32,413 bases of DNA from Clostridia bacterium (GTDB lineage: Bacteria; Bacillota; Clostridia; Oscillospirales; CAG-272), in contig JAFZPN010000080.1 in NCBI GenBank assembly GCA_017550315.1, positions 1 to 32,413 of the forward strand. The letters run 5' to 3'. Both the position numbers and the translations under genes were made by a program. The notes under the pieces were generated by a model that saw only the letters and a program-made list of their open reading frames with translations, searched no databases and was not told the DNA's origin. This document shows, in pieces, positions 13,395 through 21,471 of the stretch. How positions within the stretch are numbered: the stretch's first letter is position 1; every line of letters begins with the position of its first letter.

Positions 13395-16367
13395 TTACCG
13401 TGCGACGGTGATCCCCATCACGCCCGCGACGACGTCTGGGCAGGTGGTCTCGATTGTAACAGACGCGAGCACGATGCCCTCCCTCAGAGGCCAGCGGAGG
13501 ATGAGCGCGCGCAGGTTTTCGCCGAGCGGCAGGACCTCGGGCGTGAAGTTTTCGAGCAGTTCTTCGTCATACGGATTGAACACGTCGCGGCGGACTTCAT
13601 AGCCCTTCGTGGGCGCACGCTCCGTGTACGGCGAGAGCTGGATGTAATTCCGCGGGTTTACGAGGGGGAGGATCTCTTCCGTTCCATCGGCATAGCGGAA
13701 GATCAGCCGGGCATTTTCGATCCCGCAGAGGTTCGGGTTGGTCGATCCGGCGACGACGACAAACGCCATCCTGCCAGCACGGTTCACGGGGATCTGTATG
13801 CTGTCCGGATAATTGTCCCAGAGGGAGGTGAAAACGATGTTGCGCTCCCCAGCTTCGATACGCACGGGAACACCCGCCAGGCTTGTGAGCAAGCCGGTTT
13901 TTTCGATCTTCATTGCGAGTGGCTGAATCCCCCAGAACGGGAAGGTCCAGAGAGAATAGCCGTCGTATCCGATCTCGGCATGACAGCCCCTTGCCGGCCG
14001 CGGGGTGCGATAGTCCTGATGGAAGATCTCTGTCACGTCCGCGTTGCAGTACGGGCTGAGATCGACCGTCTCAAACCGCGCGTTCTCCGGGACGGGTTCG
14101 CGCTGACGGCGCAGCAGCTCCGCCTCGGCGGGATCCTCCCCGAGGTCGAATAGGATCGGACGGTACCATCCGCCGGAGGTCTCGCGGAACATCATGTGGT
14201 GTCCCCAAGGCGTCTCGGCGGCGTTCTGCGGGTCGACGATCCCGGTCATGTCCTCCGGCAGGGAGGTCAGTTCCTCCGGCTTATCGAAATCGCGGAAGCC
14301 TTCGACGTTGAGTTTCAGCTCCGCCTCGTCGGTTGTCCCCATGTCCGCTTCGACGATCATGCCGCCGACCGCGGGGATCAGCCGCCAGCTCTGTGCCCCT
14401 TCGACACTGAGGAGCCTGTCCGCGTACAGCCGCATCCGGAGGGTGAGCCGTGCCGGACGTGTCAGGCGGACCTTCATGCCCGTTCTTGTATAGTTCAGTT
14501 CAAAATCCTGCGTTTTGATCCTGGCTCTTTCCCACGACGCCGGGATCGACGGCTCGAGGGTGACTTTGCCGTTCGGGTAATCCGGGCGGTATCCGAACAG
14601 CCCTTCCACGACCGCCCGCGCCAGCTGGGTCGCGGCCTCGCTCGTAGGATGGGTCAGCTCGCCCGGAACAACGGAATCCAGCGCGCGTTTCGCCAGTCCC
14701 GAGAGGACCGCGGCGGATTCGTCCGGCTTTCCGGCTTTGAATCCGGCAATGGCAAGCTGCATGTTTTCCCCGGGGGAGCATTCCCGCACCGACCAGATGC
14801 CGGGCGTCCAGTTGGAGATCCAGTAAAGCCCCTTTTCATCCCGTTTCAGAGCCCAGCGGGGATAGTCCACGTTTTGGAAGGCTTCGAGCCCGCTCACCAG
14901 CCCGCATTCGATCGGCAGAAAGGCGGCGTAGATCCACGCGTCCGGGTGCAGGCGGCGGTGTCCTCCGTATTCGGCGAACTCGCCGGGATACCCGCGCTCC
15001 GCGATCCAGAGCTTGTCGAAGAAGGCTTTTTTGATTTTCTTCGCCTTCCGTTCGCACGCCTCCCGCTCTTCTCCTTCCGTCAGCTCCGCAAGGGCTTTGT
15101 ACTGGTGATACACATAGCAGGTCTCCTCCACCGCGCCGCCGGGCGTATAGACGCTGTCGGTCGGCCAGGTGTTGATGACGCTCTCGTACAGTCCCGTCCC
15201 GTCGGGATCGAAGCATTCGTCCTCGCGCTTCAGGTGCAGCCGGAGCATGTCGCGCAGGATCGCCCCGGTCTCCTCGTCGCCGCTGTACCGCCAGGCGGAG
15301 ATCATCTGGTGGAAGAACTGGGTCTGCATGTTGTAGAAAAACTGATCCTCGGCGATGTATCCCTGCCCGTAGAAGCGGGAATCGCCCGCGGGAAGCGTGC
15401 CGCTCTCGTTCCGCTCGTACCCGCGCTTCGTGTCGTCCTTGATCTGCGCTTTTGCATATGCTTCGAGGGTGGCCTTCGCGCGGTCGTGCCAGCCGGGGAT
15501 GTGCTGTCCGTGGAGCATCCACCCGACAAGGGGCTGGTTCCAGCACATATTGCCGTGCACGGACTTCGGCGGATGCCAGCAGCCGTTGATCTCCGCGACC
15601 GCCGCGTGCGCCGCCGCGTTGATGACCTCGTCCGGGGTCTCGACATCCAGCGCGTTCCACAGCTCCTCCCCGCGTTCCAGTCCCGCCTGGAACAGGGCGG
15701 CAGGGGCCTCGAAGGCCAGGTCTTCGGGGACGGCGGTTGACGCGGCGAGATAACGCCGGAAGGAACCGGAGATGATCCCGTTCTTATCCTCGCAAAGCCC
15801 GTCGGAGACGAGATACACCCTTCCGGCGTCCCCGAACCGCCGTGCCGCTGCCTCGCTTTCGATATAGCAGACGCCGTTTTCTTTCCCGGAACGGTTCCCT
15901 TCGAGCCACGCGGGATCGAATTCGGTTTCAAGCAGAGACTGATCCCCGGAGAACGGGGAGAAATTCCACTCCTCGCTCGGCGACCAGCCCGGATCCGGTT
16001 TTTTGTTGACAATGCCGCGGAAAACGAAGGTCAATTCGGTCTCCGGCTCGGCGCGGACGACGAATCCGAGCCCTTCTCCGGGCGTCGTGACGGTGAGCTC
16101 AAAGGGCTCTTTCCCGCGCACCGTCCAGCGGACGATGTTCGGGCTGTATTCAAGGCGCACATCGTCTTCCTCGTCGAGGGGACGTCCGTCCCGGAACAGC
16201 CGCAGCGTCCCCAGAATCCACCGGTTGTGGCAGAAGCGCAGGTGGACCCGGTCCCCCGCCAGGATGTACGCGCTCGTGTGTCCTTCATAGAGGGCGCGGT
16301 TCGAGTAGTGTTTGTCGGCAAGTCCGTCGCCGACGATTTTGCCGCCCACGGGCTGGTATCTGGTCAT
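13395..16367 (-). CDS. Large (alpha/alpha)6-type glycosidase, DUF4450-like
   Basis: A 990-residue protein without signal peptide, so cytoplasmic. An N-terminal beta-sandwich (start MTRYQPVGGKIVGDG, then YSNRALYEGHTSAYILAGDR) precedes a long alpha-helical toroid rich in W, Y and H. Examples are GCWHPPKSVHGNMCWNQPLV, then LHGQHIPGWHDRAKATLEAY, then EDQFFYNMQTQFFHQMISAW and THPTSEAATQLARAVVEGLF. A C-terminal beta domain with CGIENARLIFRYADGTEEIL follows. This order and the SNRALYEGHT opening resemble DUF4450 proteins of plant-polysaccharide loci, which have a six-hairpin glycosidase fold; the activity and catalytic acids are not assigned here. GGAGG lies 5 nt before the ATG at 16367. It is third in an operon with a GH4 enzyme and an esterase, implying pectic or other acidic, acetylated oligosaccharides. 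Confidence 0.65.
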   Translation of the reverse strand: MTRYQPVGGKIVGDGLADKHYSNRALYEGHTSAYILAGDRVHLRFCHNRWILGTLRLFRDGRPLDEEDDVRLEYSPNIVRWTVRGKEPFELTVTTPGEGLGFVVRAEPETELTFVFRGIVNKKPDPGWSPSEEWNFSPFSGDQSLLETEFDPAWLEGNRSGKENGVCYIESEAAARRFGDAGRVYLVSDGLCEDKNGIISGSFRRYLAASTAVPEDLAFEAPAALFQAGLERGEELWNALDVETPDEVINAAAHAAVAEINGCWHPPKSVHGNMCWNQPLVGWMLHGQHIPGWHDRAKATLEAYAKAQIKDDTKRGYERNESGTLPAGDSRFYGQGYIAEDQFFYNMQTQFFHQMISAWRYSGDEETGAILRDMLRLHLKREDECFDPDGTGLYESVINTWPTDSVYTPGGAVEETCYVYHQYKALAELTEGEEREACERKAKKIKKAFFDKLWIAERGYPGEFAEYGGHRRLHPDAWIYAAFLPIECGLVSGLEAFQNVDYPRWALKRDEKGLYWISNWTPGIWSVRECSPGENMQLAIAGFKAGKPDESAAVLSGLAKRALDSVVPGELTHPTSEAATQLARAVVEGLFGYRPDYPNGKVTLEPSIPASWERARIKTQDFELNYTRTGMKVRLTRPARLTLRMRLYADRLLSVEGAQSWRLIPAVGGMIVEADMGTTDEAELKLNVEGFRDFDKPEELTSLPEDMTGIVDPQNAAETPWGHHMMFRETSGGWYRPILFDLGEDPAEAELLRRQREPVPENARFETVDLSPYCNADVTEIFHQDYRTPRPARGCHAEIGYDGYSLWTFPFWGIQPLAMKIEKTGLLTSLAGVPVRIEAGERNIVFTSLWDNYPDSIQIPVNRAGRMAFVVVAGSTNPNLCGIENARLIFRYADGTEEILPLVNPRNYIQLSPYTERAPTKGYEVRRDVFNPYDEELLENFTPEVLPLGENLRALILRWPLREGIVLASVTIETTCPDVVAGVMGITVAR

Positions 16368-16427
16368 ATCGGCCTCCAAGATTGTTTCCTGTCAGTTTTT
16401 TGTGGAAGTGATAACGGAAAGAAATGT

Positions 16428-17499
16428 TCAAGCCTCTCTGCCGAAGAGATACCGGTCGATCCCTTCCATCGACTTCGTCCCGTGCCACATGTGCGGGCCG
16501 GCGAAAATGTCGTGGCAGAGCAGGTCTTCGCATCCGAAGAGGCGGTAGGCAGAGCGGACCTGTTCCACGTAGGGCTTCACATTGTCAAGCCCGCCCTTTC
16601 CGTTCAGCGGATCAACGTCTCCCGTCTCGATCACGAAGGGCCGCGGAGCGATCAGCGAACCGATGTCACCGACGTCGAAATTCTCCCACATGTGGGGGGA
16701 TGTAGTTGCAGGAGCAGTTGTACATTTCGAGCAGAGACTGCTTGAAGCCGTAGAAATACCCGCTGCACGCAGCATAGGCGATCCGATCCTCCATCGCCGT
16801 GAAATACAGGGTCTGCAAACCGCCGCCGGAGAGGCCGATGCACCCGATCTTTCCGGGATTCACGTCGGGCTGGGCCTCGATGTAATCCGTCAGGCGCATC
16901 AGATCCCACACCCACATCCCGGTCACGCACTGGCCGAGCGGGAGGGCCATGAAGTTGAGATAATAGCAGGAGCTGGAAAGGCGCGCCCCGGCATGATCGC
17001 CCTGCACGTTGATTTCCCGTCTCTCGCCGAACCCGCGCGCGTCGGGACAGAAGACGATCGTGCCTTTTCTCACAGCCTGAACCCCGTAATCGTAGTTGTG
17101 GACCCTGATCGCCTCGGCGAGCTCAGGGAAGAATCCGTTCCCGGCGACGGCTTCCTTGCCGCAGCTTCCGTGTCCGTGGGAGGCGATCACGGCGGGGCGC
17201 TTTTCCCCGTCTGCGATCCCGTCCGGGACGAGCCGGTAGAACGTCATCAGAACGTCCGGTTCGGTTTTGATCGTCCACTTCTCGCGGGTGTAGCCGTCCA
17301 TCTTTTCGCTCGAAAGCAGCTCCGGCTCCGGCTCGCACCACGTCATCCGATCGAGACCAAGCAGAGAATAGAGCTTTTTCCTTGCCTTTTTCTTCCAGAT
17401 TCGGTATTCAGCAGCGGATTTGCATTTCATGTGCATCGCGGGTTCATAGTTTTCCATGATCGCGACGAAGTGCGGCAAGCATTCGTAGTATCGGCTCAT
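16428..17499 (-). pseudogene. Alpha/beta hydrolase (acetyl-esterase/Abhydrolase_7 type) with one frameshift
   Basis: Frame one (17499 down to about 16695) starts MSRYYECLPHFVAIMENYEP and carries ASHGHGSCGKE, CPDARGFGERREIN and the nucleophile elbow IGLSGGGLQT with S224. It then shifts at a run of six G on the plus strand (16694-16699). Removing one base joins NCSCNYIPHMWENFDVGDIG to the second frame, which supplies APRPFVIETGDVDPLN (acid) and GPHMWHG (histidine), ending at 16428. The repaired product is 356 residues, a complete esterase of the type that deacetylates plant sugars. The break in a homopolymer with all triad residues intact suggests either a sequencing error, a very recent mutation or programmed slippage. 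AAGGAGTCTGAACG precedes the ATG. It lies between the GH4 and DUF4450-like genes. Confidence 0.85.
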
Positions 17500-17534
17500 C
17501 GTTCAGACTCCTTTCAGACCCTTATCTTCTCCCG

Positions 17535-18923
17535 TCAGGAAAAGAACCGCGGGAGCCATTTCTTATTGGCGTTCAAAAGGTCGTCGCACAGCTCCGGGAT
17601 CCGCCCGAAGTCCATCGTCCCGGTGGAGGGATCGAGGCTCATGGCTTCGACGAGCAGACGGCGGTCTCCGTTCAGCGCGGCTTCCACCACAATTTCGTTG
17701 ATCCCGGTGTGGAGATAGCAGAGGTGATGAATGGGACGAGGCAGCTCTCCGGCCGGGAGAGGCGTGATCGAGCCGTCCTTCTCCTTCCGCACCAACGTCT
17801 CCACGATCGCTCCCTTCGGAAGATTGGAGATCTGGCCGATGTTCGGACGGTTGCAGATCGTGACCATTTCGGTTTTATCGAGGTAGGACTGCATGATCCC
17901 GACAATCTCCTCCCCGGAACGGCTGAACGTCACGGGCTCTTCGCCGCTTGCGATCCGGTCGATGTACTGCTTCTGGAGAACCTTGTCCAGCCGCCGGGAA
18001 TCCACTGTGGTTTTGAGAACGCCGTACTTCATGCCAAAGCCCGTCTGATTGTTGCAGAGGGAAGGCCAGAATTCGATAAGGTGCCGGTCGCCGGGGATGG
18101 GCAGGTATCCGAACTGACGGCACAGCGCCAGCTTGGCCTGACCGTTGTTGGCGTAGGTGTCGGTCGGGACATAATCAGGGCCGATATCCTGAAAGCCCTC
18201 GTGTTCCTCGGCGAACTGACGGATCCTGCCGAGCATGTCCTCGCCGTTCAGATTGGCCTTCACCAGCCAGATATAGTGGTTGATCCCGGCGACGGCATAG
18301 TCGAATCCGATTTCGTTTAGATAGGAGTAAAGATAGGTGCCGATCTCCATGCCCCGGGGACAGTTCAGTCCGAGGATCCTGCCGAGATAATACCCGAGCT
18401 TGTTGATTTCATGGCAGATCCCGTAGACGGTAACGGTCTTCGCGGGGAGGTTGAATGCCTTCGTCACCGCGGTCATCGGGTTGGTGACGTTCAGCAGCAC
18501 CGCGCCGGGACAGACCTCTTCCATGTCCCGGGTGATTTCATACGCGACGGGAACGGTCCGCAGGGCGGCGGAGATCCCGCTGATGCCGCAGGTCATGGAG
18601 ACCGGGAGCCGGACGCCGTATTTGACCGGGATTTCCAGATCGTTCCGGAAAGCGTCCATCGCGCCGGGCGAGAAGGTAGTCAGGACGAAATCGCATCCCG
18701 CGAGCGCGGCTTTCCGGTCTTCGACGATCGAGACGTCAAAGTTCTTGTCCGTCAGCTCGTTGAATTTAAGCAGCATGTTCTTCACGCTCGTGACGTGGTC
18801 GGTGTTCGGATCGACCAGACGGATCTCCCCGCCTTCGACGCCGTTCAGGGTATAGACGTCCTTCATCAGGCCCCGCATCCAGTTGACGCTTCCGCCGCCT
18901 ATTACTGCAATTTTGATTTTCAT
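17535..18923 (-). CDS. GH4 glycosidase, alpha-galacturonidase-like (CHEI motif)
   Basis: A 462-residue family GH4 enzyme. These enzymes use NAD+ and a divalent metal and cleave by oxidation, elimination and re-reduction. Seen: the Rossmann start KIAVIGGGSVNW (4-15), NVTNP (145-149), the metal-site motif CHEI (170-173) and GINHYIWL (213-220). The four residues after the metal cysteine sort GH4 enzymes by substrate; CHEV is known for alpha-galacturonidases such as B. subtilis LplD, and CHEI differs by one conservative change. Alpha-galacturonidase activity on pectin oligomers is therefore the best guess, not proven. It is the first gene of the operon, with promoter at 18992-19021; GGAG lies 12 nt before the ATG, a slightly long spacing. 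Confidence 0.88.
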   Translation of the reverse strand: MKIKIAVIGGGSVNWMRGLMKDVYTLNGVEGGEIRLVDPNTDHVTSVKNMLLKFNELTDKNFDVSIVEDRKAALAGCDFVLTTFSPGAMDAFRNDLEIPVKYGVRLPVSMTCGISGISAALRTVPVAYEITRDMEEVCPGAVLLNVTNPMTAVTKAFNLPAKTVTVYGICHEINKLGYYLGRILGLNCPRGMEIGTYLYSYLNEIGFDYAVAGINHYIWLVKANLNGEDMLGRIRQFAEEHEGFQDIGPDYVPTDTYANNGQAKLALCRQFGYLPIPGDRHLIEFWPSLCNNQTGFGMKYGVLKTTVDSRRLDKVLQKQYIDRIASGEEPVTFSRSGEEIVGIMQSYLDKTEMVTICNRPNIGQISNLPKGAIVETLVRKEKDGSITPLPAGELPRPIHHLCYLHTGINEIVVEAALNGDRRLLVEAMSLDPSTGTMDFGRIPELCDDLLNANKKWLPRFFS

Positions 18924-18991
18924 GACGGTATTTCTCTCCTTCAGGTCTTCCGGGGTGTGAACCGGATGGAATACTATGGATTCCCGCTGTT

Positions 18992-19021
18992 ATTATACCG
19001 TATCTCATGCGGCCTTGTAAA
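18992..19021 (-). promoter_or_regulatory. Promoter of the GH4 operon
   Basis: Minus strand: TTTACA (19016-19021), 18-nt spacer, TATAAT (18992-18997), about 70 nt before the GH4 start. No clear cre-type palindrome is seen around it. Confidence 0.7.
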
Positions 19022-19571
19022 GGGAAAATCGAATCAAAAAATCAGAAAATCCGCTCATTTCCGGGTCGATATTCCTTTCCCGGCGTGGTAAAATATATGA
19101 AACAGCTCCGGAGGCAGCCATGAACGGCGAAGTTGATGTCGAAGTCGATCTTGTGGAAGACAAAGTGGCAGTTCTTGTCCAAAACACGATCACAAATGTG
19201 TACGACAATTATGCAAGTAACGAATATCCCACAACGCATCACCAAAAGCACGAGCTCTGCGCATGCCGTACGCCCTCGGCCATTGCTTTTTGCGGAGACA
19301 ATACGGTGCGGCTCAGCGGAGATTTTGCGGTTTTCTATCTCGATCGGTAAGCCTGAATAAACAGAATACTCCTTCTCTTTTCCGTTTTCCGGTACATAAA
19401 TAACGATCTGCTGTTGAGGTTTAATCACGCGCCCGGATTCATTTCGTTCAGATATGCGTTCAGAATCCATCAGAAGTCGGAAATCCATGCTGCGATGGTG
19501 GAATCATGGAGGGAAACTGATGAATGATTATGAAAAGGCACCTCAGATCGAGATGCCTTCTCTTGATTTCC
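19022..19571. other. Gene-poor stretch with unconvincing overlapping ORFs
   Basis: Two opposing frames overlap. A plus-strand ORF at 19120-19350 begins MNGEVDVEVDLVEDKVAVLV behind a good GGAGGCAGCC site and encodes 76 residues of no known family. A minus-strand ORF at 19042-19488 (148 residues, containing KPQQQIVIYVPENGKEKEYS) lacks a ribosome site. At most one is real. Base composition is more A+T-rich than the flanking sugar genes, which fits decayed or foreign DNA next to the tRNA fragment. Confidence 0.35.
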
Positions 19572-19629
19572 CGCAGGGTGTGGGATTCGAACCCACGCGG
19601 GCTTTCGCCCAAACGGTTTTCAAGATCGT
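19572..19629 (-). tRNA. tRNA-Ser(UGA), 3' fragment only
   Basis: Read on the minus strand, the anticodon arm ACGAT-CTTGAAA-ACCGT carries anticodon TGA, with one A-C mismatch in the stem. It is followed by a long variable arm with GGGC-GAAA-GCCC, a perfect T arm GTGGG-TTCGAAT-CCCAC, the acceptor strand ACCCTGC and discriminator G. The long variable arm and anticodon identify a serine tRNA. The D arm and the 5' acceptor strand (expected GCAGGGT) are absent upstream, so it is not a functional gene. Such 3' tRNA pieces are typically left by integration of a mobile element into a tRNA gene. Confidence 0.75.
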
Positions 19630-19772
19630 GTCCGGTATCGGAAAATGTCGGATTTTGGCAGATGATGACGGAAGCTACCGGAAGATAGAAGAGGCCGAAA
19701 AGTGAATAAAAGGGTTTCCGCATATCCGGGCAAAAAACTTTTCGGGAACTGTACAGGCATTGGCTTGACGAG

Positions 19773-19820
19773 GTCTTTCTAATATTCTGCGGGTTATGTT
19801 AGAAAAAGTGTTAGAAAGAC
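19773..19820. repeat. Inverted and direct repeats of TTAGAAA
   Basis: A perfect 10-bp inverted repeat GTCTTTCTAA (19773-19782) and TTAGAAAGAC (19811-19820) encloses a further copy TTAGAAAAAG (19799-19808), which lies in direct orientation 12 bp before the last. Three ordered sites in 48 bp, about 150 bp from the tRNA fragment, resemble arm-type or excisionase-type binding sites. The function is inference. Confidence 0.5.
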
Positions 19821-19841
19821 GGTGCACTCGCATCAATACAT

Positions 19842-19891
19842 GGGAACACCGGTGCTCCCTAAATCTACCGGTAAACAGATCAAGGACCGGT
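19842..19891. repeat. Two adjacent hairpin-forming palindromes downstream of the lipase
   Basis: GGGAACACCGGTGCTCCC (19842-19859) is a near-perfect palindrome with one mismatch pair, and ACCGGT recurs at 19867-19872 and 19886-19891 around a 13-nt loop. They lie just after the lipase stop (minus strand) and could help end its transcript, but neither has a T tract. Confidence 0.35.
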
Positions 19892-19897
19892 TGCAAA

Positions 19898-20641
19898 TCA
19901 GATAATAGGTGACTGATAGAAGACCCTCGTGCTCAGGTCCAGGATCAGTTTTGCGTTTCCGTATTTCGTTCCGGTTACATCATACTTACCCCAGACATCA
20001 GCACGGGTGTAGGATTCCTTGTGCGCTGTGACCGGCTGGAGGGAGTACCCGCCATCCTCGCGATTCAGGCCAGCAAGAGCGCGGATTGGGGAGAGGATCG
20101 TCTGGACGGAGAGCAGAGGAACTACGTCAGAAACATCCCCGAGACGGCGGACCGTACCTTCTCTGGCTCCGTTAGAGAGAAGGGGAGAGCCGAAGGCAAC
20201 GGTATTCAGAATGTTGTAATTCCGCTTTATCGTAGAATCTGCGGCGACCTGTTGGGCGATCATCCCACCGAGACTGTGTCCTGCGAGGATCAGATTGGAT
20301 CCCTTCGGGATGTTTGCGGAGATGATGTTTACAACATTGTAATAGTAAGCGCTCTTGAGGTTGAATCCGGAGAAAAGATCCGTGAGGGCTTCTGTGGACT
20401 GGTTGAAAACCCATTCGGTTCCGGACAGCGTGATTAGGTAGACGGACTTGCTGGAGAAGGTGGTCTTGAGGGTTCCTTTGGTGATCGAAATTGGACCCTT
20501 CGTTCCCTGATTATATCCGTCAGACACGAGCTGTGCGATCTCGGCAGCGTTCTTGTAGGTGGTCGAGCTCGCAGATACGCTGGTCACAAGCACGGACAGC
20601 ATCAGGGCAAGTACCAGAAGTGTTGAAATGAGGCGTTTCAT
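19898..20641 (-). CDS. Secreted lipase (class 3-like alpha/beta hydrolase)
   Basis: A 247-residue exported hydrolase. The signal peptide is MKRLISTLLVLALMLSVLVT with likely cleavage after SVSA. The fold shows VYLITLSGTEW (oxyanion strand), then LILAGHSLGGMIAQQVA with nucleophile S123, AFGSPLLSNG, then the acid D172 in GDVSDVVPL and the histidine H207 in VTAHKES. This is a complete triad of the Lipase_3 type, acting on lipids or esters outside the cell. No cell-wall anchor is present. GGAG lies 7 nt before the ATG, and a clear promoter is at 20709-20737. It stands alone between the tRNA fragment and a gene-poor stretch. Confidence 0.88.
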   Translation of the reverse strand: MKRLISTLLVLALMLSVLVTSVSASSTTYKNAAEIAQLVSDGYNQGTKGPISITKGTLKTTFSSKSVYLITLSGTEWVFNQSTEALTDLFSGFNLKSAYYYNVVNIISANIPKGSNLILAGHSLGGMIAQQVAADSTIKRNYNILNTVAFGSPLLSNGAREGTVRRLGDVSDVVPLLSVQTILSPIRALAGLNREDGGYSLQPVTAHKESYTRADVWGKYDVTGTKYGNAKLILDLSTRVFYQSPII

Positions 20642-20708
20642 AAGTGCTCCTTTCCATCAACTAGTTAGGTGTTGGCTAGCCTTGGATAGAGATATGCCGG
20701 GCATAATC

Positions 20709-20737
20709 AGTATATCATACCGGAGACGGATTGTAAA
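20709..20737 (-). promoter_or_regulatory. Lipase promoter
   Basis: Minus strand: TTTACA (20732-20737), 17-nt spacer, TATACT (20709-20714), about 65 nt before the lipase start. Confidence 0.75.
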
Positions 20738-20910
20738 GAAGGAGCAGGGATTTTTTGTCAGAAAATTGACAGGGCGGATCGATTCCCCTGACGAAGTAGG
20801 CTGTCAGCCGAATGGCATCGGACCATTTTGTCGGGGGGAGACGGGCTAAACTGTCACCAAGCAGCCGAAGTAAATTGTCGTTCCGGTACGCCCCATTTGA
20901 CTGTGCCTGC

Positions 20911-20939
20911 TTGCAAAGGGCTGCTTTTTCTGATATAAT
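20911..20939 (+). promoter_or_regulatory. Orphan promoter ahead of a small Cys-rich ORF
   Basis: TTGCAA (20911-20916), 17-nt spacer, perfect TATAAT (20934-20939). The predicted start falls at about 20946, on top of the ATG at 20945, so either the message is leaderless or the promoter serves something else. Confidence 0.5.
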
Positions 20940-20944
20940 AAATA

Positions 20945-21091
20945 ATGAAAGCAAAGACACGAGTTGATAAACGGAAATCAAGAACCACATCGTGCAGTCA
21001 CTGCGACGAGCGCTGTCCCTTCGGCGTGGAGCAAAGCGTGCGAATGCGGGAAATCGCGGCTTATTTCGCGGACGGAACCGGAAAAGATTGA
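20945..21091 (+). other. Small ORF, 48 aa, with CxxC-type cluster
   Basis: The frame reads MKAKTRVDKRKSRTTSCSHC, then DERCPFGVEQSVRMREIAAY and ends FADGTGKD. SCSHCDERC could bind a metal, and the basic head would suit a nucleic-acid-binding peptide. There is no ribosome site and I know no family. The stretch that follows up to about 21390 (300 bp) contains only overlapping frames on both strands without start signals or recognisable motifs; I see no gene there. Confidence 0.25.
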
Positions 21092-21395
21092 TCGGTCCGG
21101 CATGCGCGTTCCCGCATGTCGTATTCGGCTTATTCCGCATGGTTCTGTCCGGCATGTCCGATTTCGCCGGAAGGCGACTATTTCCAACTCCCGCACGACG
21201 TTCGCTGCAGCTGGAATGCTCACGGCGGGCACGTTCGGAAGATTTCCTTCATAGTTCGGAGAAATCGGACGGCGGCTCTCTTTGGTCCAACTGTTTCCGG
21301 AACAAAAACGCCTGCCGAAGGAGCGCCATTTTTCACGCAAGTGCAGGATAGTGGCATAATATTGCCGATTCATTATAGTATTTTTTTCTCAAGCG

Positions 21396-21404
21396 TGATA
21401 CAAT
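21396..21404 (+). promoter_or_regulatory. Extended -10 candidate for the sugar operon
   Basis: TGA-TACAAT is an extended -10 about 70 nt before the lipoprotein gene. There is no matching -35, which fits a promoter needing an activator such as the AraC protein encoded in the same operon. Confidence 0.4.
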
Positions 21405-21471
21405 CAAGGTACCATCATTTCGTCGGGAAACAGTCAACAAACAGACGTCCGACACAAAAAAGGAGTACCTT

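Noticed and set aside
19572-19660. Complete tRNA-Ser gene
   Set aside because: No D arm or 5' acceptor strand complementary to ACCCTGC is present within the expected distance upstream on the minus strand.
19773-19820. CRISPR array
   Set aside because: Only three short, partly inverted repeats with irregular spacing; no 24-37-bp direct repeats and no cas genes in the window.
20978-21373. 131-codon minus-strand ORF in the gene-poor stretch
   Set aside because: No ribosome site or recognisable motif, an Arg/Ser-rich and pattern-less sequence, and equally long frames on the other strand.
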